Source: Pacificispira sp033344895 (GTDB lineage Bacteria > Pseudomonadota > Alphaproteobacteria > UBA8366 > Aestuariispiraceae). From it: a stretch of DNA of 64,000 nucleotides. The notes under the pieces are model-generated. The model was not told the DNA's origin and made no database searches. It was given only the letters and a program-made list of their open reading frames with translations. Below are positions 60,195-64,000 of the stretch, one piece after another. A program made the position numbers and the translations under genes. How positions within the stretch are numbered: position 1 is the stretch's first letter; the number at the start of each line of letters is the position of its first letter. The DNA is taken from NCBI GenBank assembly GCA_965229685.1, contig OZ245920.1, positions 806,001 to 870,000 of the forward strand, written 5' to 3'.

Positions 60195-60932
60195 ATGAGT
60201 ATCTGGGGAAAAATCGTCGGCGGTGCCGCCGGCTTTGCGATGGGTGGCCCGCTGGGCCTGCTCGTCGGGGCCGTCGGCGGGCATTTTGTCGACCGTTTGC
60301 GCCCGGATCAGGAACCGGACCCGGAGCGCGCCAAGCGGTCAGTCGGCTTCACCATCGCGGTCATTGTCCTGGGGGCCAAGATGGCGAAGGCCGACGGTGT
60401 GGTGACGCCGGACGAGGTCGATGCCTTCAAGGAGGTCTTCCAGGTTCCGGAATCGGAGATGAAGAACGTTGCCCGGGTCTTCAACCAGGCCCGCAAGGAC
60501 GCGCGCGGCTTCGAACCCTATGCCGAACAGGTCGCCGGCATGTTCCGCAATTCTCCGGAGGTGCTGGAGGAATTGTTGTGGTGTCTGGCACATATCGCCA
60601 AGGCGGATGGCGTGATCCATCCCGGCGAACTGGAGTTTCTAAGCAGCGTATCCGAGATCTTCGGCTTTGATGGCGCGACCTTCGAACGGGTTACCGCGCT
60701 TCAGCTCGACGGCGGCAACGCCGATCCCTATCAGATCCTGGGGGTTGCCGCCGGCGCCAGTGACGAGGAAATCCGTAAGGCGCATCGGGCGCTGGTGGTC
60801 GAAAATCACCCGGACAAGCTGATTGCGAAAGGCATGCCCGAAGAGTTTGTCACGGTCGCAAACGAACGTGTGGCAAAGATCAACGCGGCGTATGACCAGA
60901 TTCGACAGATGCGCGCCGGGGCGGCGCAATGA
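60195..60932 (+). CDS. DjlA-like co-chaperone (TerB domain plus J-domain)
   Basis: A 245-residue protein: a short Gly-rich hydrophobic N-terminus (IVGGAAGFAMGGPLGLLVGAVGGHFVD) that can insert in the membrane, a TerB-like acidic helical domain (about 48-150; AKMAKADGVVTPDEVDAFKEVF and AHIAKADGVIHPGELEFL), and a C-terminal J-domain (about 178-245) with HPD in VENHPDKL. This is the DjlA layout, which works with DnaK. It overlaps the EamA-type gene by four bases. Confidence 0.92.
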   Translation: MSIWGKIVGGAAGFAMGGPLGLLVGAVGGHFVDRLRPDQEPDPERAKRSVGFTIAVIVLGAKMAKADGVVTPDEVDAFKEVFQVPESEMKNVARVFNQARKDARGFEPYAEQVAGMFRNSPEVLEELLWCLAHIAKADGVIHPGELEFLSSVSEIFGFDGATFERVTALQLDGGNADPYQILGVAAGASDEEIRKAHRALVVENHPDKLIAKGMPEEFVTVANERVAKINAAYDQIRQMRAGAAQ

Positions 60933-61810
60933 AGCCGCTGGATTTCGCGACGGCGATCTTCGTAATTCTGATCTGGGGTCTCAATTTCGTAGTCGTAAAA
61001 GTTGGCGTTCAGGAGATACCGCCCTTTCTGTTCATGGCGATGCGCTTCGTCGTGGTGGCGCTGATCCTGCTGCCTTTCATCCGCTGGCCGAAAGGTCAGT
61101 TCCGGCCGTTGCTGGCCTATTCCGTCGTATTGGGGGTTCTGCATTTCGCGATGATGTTCAACGCGATGGCGATGGCCGATGCCGCGACTGTCGCGCTGCT
61201 GAGCCAGTTGAACACGCCCTGGGCGGTGATCCTGGCGGCAATCGTGTTCAAGGACTATCCCGGGTGGCGGCGCATTCTGGGCATCGTGATCGCCTTCGTC
61301 GGTTGTGCCATTATCGCCGGGGAACCGCGGTTTGAGGGGGGGCTGCTGCCGGCGTTGCTGGTTGTCGGCGGGACCTTCCTGTGGGCCGTTGCGGCCGTTC
61401 AGGTCAAACAGATCGGTGAAATCGGTCCCTTCGCCCTGAACGGCTGGATGGCGGCCATGGCGGCACCGCAATTGCTGGCAATCTCTTTCGCGGTCGAGGA
61501 CAATCACTGGGAGATTCTGTCGACTCTGTCCTGGCTGGGCTGGGGGGCGATCTTCTTCCAGTCGGTGATGGTCGTGATTGTCGGCTATGGCCTGTGGTAC
61601 GGGCTGATTAAACGTTATCCGATCAGCCGGGTCATCCCGTTGACGCTTCTGCTGCCGGTCGTCGGCGTGGCCAGCGGCGTCCTGATTCTGGATGAGGCAC
61701 TGACACCCTACATGATCGTCGGTGGAATTCTGGTCATGATCGGGGTCGGCATTGTGACCCTGCGTCAGGCCGTGCGCGGTGCGCCGCATCAGCCGAAGGT
61801 ACCGTCGTGA
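60929..61810 (+). CDS. EamA/DMT-family transporter
   Basis: A 293-residue inner-membrane protein with ten hydrophobic helices arranged as two EamA repeats: FVILIWGLNFVVVKVGVQEIPPF at the start, ALLSQLNTPWAVILAAIVF at the end of the first half, and LTLLLPVVGVASGVLILDEALTPYMIVGG in the second. The family exports amino acids, nucleobases or other metabolites; the substrate is not visible. ATGA overlap with the upstream DjlA-like gene and TGATG overlap with the amidase gene give one transcript. Confidence 0.93.
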   Translation: MKPLDFATAIFVILIWGLNFVVVKVGVQEIPPFLFMAMRFVVVALILLPFIRWPKGQFRPLLAYSVVLGVLHFAMMFNAMAMADAATVALLSQLNTPWAVILAAIVFKDYPGWRRILGIVIAFVGCAIIAGEPRFEGGLLPALLVVGGTFLWAVAAVQVKQIGEIGPFALNGWMAAMAAPQLLAISFAVEDNHWEILSTLSWLGWGAIFFQSVMVVIVGYGLWYGLIKRYPISRVIPLTLLLPVVGVASGVLILDEALTPYMIVGGILVMIGVGIVTLRQAVRGAPHQPKVPS

Positions 61811-62508
61811 TGCGGGTTGTCGACACGCCATCGCCGAATTTCGGTCCCCGCCGTGGCGTCGAACGGCCGACCATGCTCGTCCTGCATTACACTGGAATGC
61901 AAAGCGCGGAGGAGTCGCTGGCGCGTCTCTGCGACCCGACTGCAGAGGTCAGCGCGCACTACCTGATCGAAGAAGATGGAACGCTGCATCGGCTCGTCGA
62001 TGAGTCGCAGCGGGCCTGGCATGCCGGCCTGGCCTTCTGGCGCGGCGTTCGCGATGTGAATTCGCTGTCGATCGGTATCGAGCTTCAGAATCCGGGCCAT
62101 GAGTTCGGCTATCGCACCTTTCCGGAGGCGCAGATCGACAGCTTGAGCGCACTCTGCCTTTCCATACTGGCCCGTCATCCGATCGAGCCGGCGGGTATCG
62201 TCGGGCATTCCGATGTTGCACCTGACCGCAAGACCGATCCGGGCGAACTGTTCCCCTGGCGGGATCTGGCAGGGCGCGGGATCGGGGTCTTCCCTGATCT
62301 GGGCATGCCGACAGATCGCTCGTTGCCGGAACTGCTTGCCGAGATCGGCTACGACCCGGACGCGAATGAGTGTATTGCCGCTTTCCAGCGACGCTTTCGT
62401 CCAGACCGTATCGACGGCCGCGCGGATTGCGAGTGCGCGGCCATCGCCGCCGCCTATCTGAAACTCATCAGCAATGACACGGATGCCGAGGGAGGCAGAC
62501 ACCGATGA
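61810..62508 (+). CDS. N-acetylmuramoyl-L-alanine amidase, AmpD-like, with PG-binding domain
   Basis: A 232-residue Amidase_2 enzyme that cuts between MurNAc (or anhydro-MurNAc) and L-Ala in peptidoglycan or its recycled fragments. Zinc ligands: His in LVLHYTG, His in IVGHSDVAPDRKTDPG and the Asp of the same motif. Substrate segments SAHYLIEEDG and AWHAGLAFWRG are typical of AmpD. The C-terminal ~60 residues (IAAFQRRFRPDRIDGRADCE) resemble a peptidoglycan-binding 1 domain, as in AmiD-type enzymes. No signal peptide, so it is likely cytosolic as AmpD. Start ATG at 61810 (TGATG overlap) or GTG at 61807. Confidence 0.92.
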   Translation: MRVVDTPSPNFGPRRGVERPTMLVLHYTGMQSAEESLARLCDPTAEVSAHYLIEEDGTLHRLVDESQRAWHAGLAFWRGVRDVNSLSIGIELQNPGHEFGYRTFPEAQIDSLSALCLSILARHPIEPAGIVGHSDVAPDRKTDPGELFPWRDLAGRGIGVFPDLGMPTDRSLPELLAEIGYDPDANECIAAFQRRFRPDRIDGRADCECAAIAAAYLKLISNDTDAEGGRHR

Positions 62509-63104
62509 CCCGAACCATCGACTATTTCTACAGTCATGTATCGCCCTGGACCTTCCTGGGCCATCGGCGGTTGATGGATATTGCCGCCAAGCATGGCGCG
62601 ACCATCGCCTACCGGCCGATCACCGTAGCCGAGATATTCCCGAAGACCGGCGGCCTGCCGCTGGCCAAACGCCCGCCGGAGCGCCGTGCCTATCGCATGG
62701 TGGAACTGAAGCGCTGGTCCCGGCATCTCGGCGTGCCGATCAATTTCGAACCGAAATTCTTTCCGGCGGATGATCGACCGGCCCTGTATCTCGCCCATGC
62801 CGCCCGGGAGGCGGGAGCGGATGTCGGCGAACTGTCCCATGCCATCCTGAAGGGCGTCTGGCAGGACGAACGCAATGTGGCGGACTGGGACGAACTGAAA
62901 GCCATCGCTACGGATCTTGGATTGGACGGTGCCGGGCTGGTCGAACAGGCGCAGTCCGAGAAGATCCAGGCGGCCGCGACGGCCGAATGCGAGGCGGCGC
63001 TCGCCGCTGGCTGCTTCGGGGTCCCGTGGTACTCCCTCGACGGCGAAGGCTTCTGGGGACAGGACCGGCTGGAACTTCTGGATGCGACGCTGGGTGGCCG
63101 CTGA
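62505..63104 (+). CDS. 2-hydroxychromene-2-carboxylate isomerase-like / DsbA-fold protein
   Basis: A 199-residue thioredoxin-like, kappa-GST/DsbA-type protein. YFYSHVSPWTFLGHRRLM holds the Ser that activates glutathione in HCCA isomerases, followed by YRPITVAEIFPKTGGLPLAKRP. The C-terminus GCFGVPWYSLDGEGFWGQDRLELLD is the cis-Pro region of the fold. HCCA isomerase acts in naphthalene breakdown, but many family members lie outside such pathways, and no other ring-degradation genes are present here. It overlaps the amidase gene by four bases (ATGA). Confidence 0.9.
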   Translation: MTRTIDYFYSHVSPWTFLGHRRLMDIAAKHGATIAYRPITVAEIFPKTGGLPLAKRPPERRAYRMVELKRWSRHLGVPINFEPKFFPADDRPALYLAHAAREAGADVGELSHAILKGVWQDERNVADWDELKAIATDLGLDGAGLVEQAQSEKIQAAATAECEAALAAGCFGVPWYSLDGEGFWGQDRLELLDATLGGR

Positions 63105-63112
63105 CGTCACGG

Positions 63113-63490
63113 TCAGAGCGGCGACACATCGACATAGACCCGATAATCCGCAATCCGCTCGTCCTGGAAGGTCAGGATCGTTGCAAAGGGCAGGGTCAGT
63201 CTGGAACCGTCAAGGCGAACATAATGGACGTTGCCGTTACAGATCGTCGTTTCGTCGACAGTCCAGATTCCGGCGATGTCATGGCTCATGTTTTCAATGG
63301 TTCTGAAGAAGGCCTCATTTGCATCCAGGACTGCATTCAGGCCGACGATCGGGTCATGGTTTCCCAGGCGAAACACGATGGTATCGGTCAGGAACCTGGC
63401 CAATCCGGGCGCGTCGCGACGGTCGACCGTGCTGTAGAGGGCATGTACCAGGTCGTTGCGGTCCGGTTGTCGGGTCTGATTGTCAGTCAT
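63113..63490 (-). CDS. SnoaL/NTF2-like fold protein
   Basis: A 125-residue protein of the cone-shaped NTF2/SnoaL fold: LVHALYSTVDRRDAPGLARFLTDTIVFRLGNHDPIVG, AFFRTIENMSHDIAGIW, and a final strand FQDERIADYRVYVDVSPL. The family includes small isomerases, dehydratases and ligand-binding proteins; the catalytic residues that would name the reaction are not clear. The ATG at 63490 lies within the end of the preceding glyoxalase-fold gene (8-base overlap), so they are translated together. GAGGAGAAG lies upstream at a somewhat wide distance. Confidence 0.85.
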   Translation of the reverse strand: MTDNQTRQPDRNDLVHALYSTVDRRDAPGLARFLTDTIVFRLGNHDPIVGLNAVLDANEAFFRTIENMSHDIAGIWTVDETTICNGNVHYVRLDGSRLTLPFATILTFQDERIADYRVYVDVSPL

Positions 63491-63902
63491 AGCGGTTCTT
63501 CTCCTCGGGTTTGTCGCTGAGATACTGGATGAATTCGAATTGGAAGCCGGCCGGATCGACGAAGTAGACGTTACGTCGGAACGGATGGTCGAAACCGTCG
63601 ATGTCGATTTCATACCCGGCGCCTAGAAGACGCTTCAGGACGGCGTCCAGATCGTCGACTTCGAACCCGATATGGGCGAGGCCGGGACTATGTCCGGATA
63701 GGTCGCGGTTGGGGCCTTCGCCATTGTCGTTCAGGGTGACGTATGTGTCATCGTCACCGACATGGGACCAGTGACGTGGCTTCCCGCCCCAGGTCTGGGT
63801 CCCGGTCCCGCGGATGCGCCATTTCGGGAACGCGGTCATCAGGAAATCGGCGGTCGCCGCGATATCGCCGACAACCAGATTGATATGCTCGAGTCTCTGC
63901 AT
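63483..63902 (-). CDS. VOC (glyoxalase/bleomycin-resistance) fold protein
   Basis: A 139-residue vicinal-oxygen-chelate protein: LEHINLVVGDIAATADFL at the start, ending LAHIGFEVDDLDAVLKRLLGAGYEID and FVDPAGFQFEFIQYL. The first-strand His, the GLAHIGF His and the final Glu (EFIQ) are in the usual metal-binding places, so a metal-dependent lyase, dioxygenase or isomerase is likely. A near-perfect ribosome site (AAAGGAGGA) lies five bases before the ATG. Paired with the SnoaL-like gene by overlap; upstream (63903-64000) is AT-rich and may contain its promoter. Confidence 0.92.
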   Translation of the reverse strand: MQRLEHINLVVGDIAATADFLMTAFPKWRIRGTGTQTWGGKPRHWSHVGDDDTYVTLNDNGEGPNRDLSGHSPGLAHIGFEVDDLDAVLKRLLGAGYEIDIDGFDHPFRRNVYFVDPAGFQFEFIQYLSDKPEEKNRYD

Positions 63903-64000
63903 CGGGTCCTCCTTTGGTGTCAGGCCGATGCGAGGGAATTTAGTTGTTTCTAATTGAACTATAATCCGTCAGTTTTGAATTTTACCGTTGAGTGAAAGTT

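Noticed and set aside
62505..63104. Naphthalene degradation role from the HCCA-isomerase-like gene
   Set aside because: No ring-hydroxylating or ring-cleavage genes lie nearby, and the family is broad.

Overview
The window comes from a high-GC Gram-negative bacterium. A MipZ-type division-site ATPase, TAXI/TRAP transport genes, a β-keto-acid cleavage enzyme and an MlaEFD-type lipid transporter with a separate lipoprotein point to an alphaproteobacterium, probably of the Rhodospirillales type. No 16S rRNA or tRNA gene is present to settle this.

Positions 1-27795 are one open reading frame with no start in the window: at least 9,264 residues of a giant type I-secreted RTX adhesin. Its left two thirds hold 24 modules headed by a (V/L)DEDDL motif, mixed with VCBS/cadherin-like modules. 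From about 17.6 kb DUF4114 domains and a recurring unassigned β-domain appear more often, and from 19.3 kb seven RTX nonapeptide clusters are interleaved with LamG-like and carbohydrate-binding-like domains. It ends in a secretion-signal domain and a lone EF-hand. Several stretches are recent copies of one another, including an exact 1,049-bp repeat 7.7 kb apart and an 885-bp tandem duplication. A LapB-like ABC exporter and a HlyD-type fusion protein follow (28.0-32.0 kb). The outer-membrane TolC partner and any LapD/LapG-type release system are not in the window.

32-40.1 kb: an AMI1-like amidase, apt (reverse strand), a four-gene Mla-type lipid-transport operon (STAS-permease, ATPase, MCE protein, lipoprotein), then a class III aminotransferase and a BKACE (DUF849) enzyme. 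40.1-46.9 kb: three tandem TAXI-type binding proteins, one fused TRAP permease and a UspA protein. The aminotransferase, BKACE and TRAP genes run in one direction and may form an import-and-degradation unit for an amino- or keto-acid.

46.9-58.3 kb is all on the reverse strand: a P460-like exported protein with lost heme ligand, a DUF423 protein, a small Ala/Glu-rich protein with its own promoter and terminator, a peptide-type ABC importer lacking ATPase genes, pyrE, a SLAC1/TehA-like channel with a Lys/Ala tail, and a mipZ-led group (mipZ, unknown, VWA-like, J-domain membrane protein). 58.6-63.1 kb (forward) holds a lipoprotein, a DUF3750 protein and a tightly overlapping run of TerB/J-domain protein, EamA transporter, AmpD-like amidase and HCCA-isomerase-like protein. 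A reverse-strand glyoxalase-fold/SnoaL-like pair closes the window.

All functional calls come from reading motifs and gene order; no database search was made.
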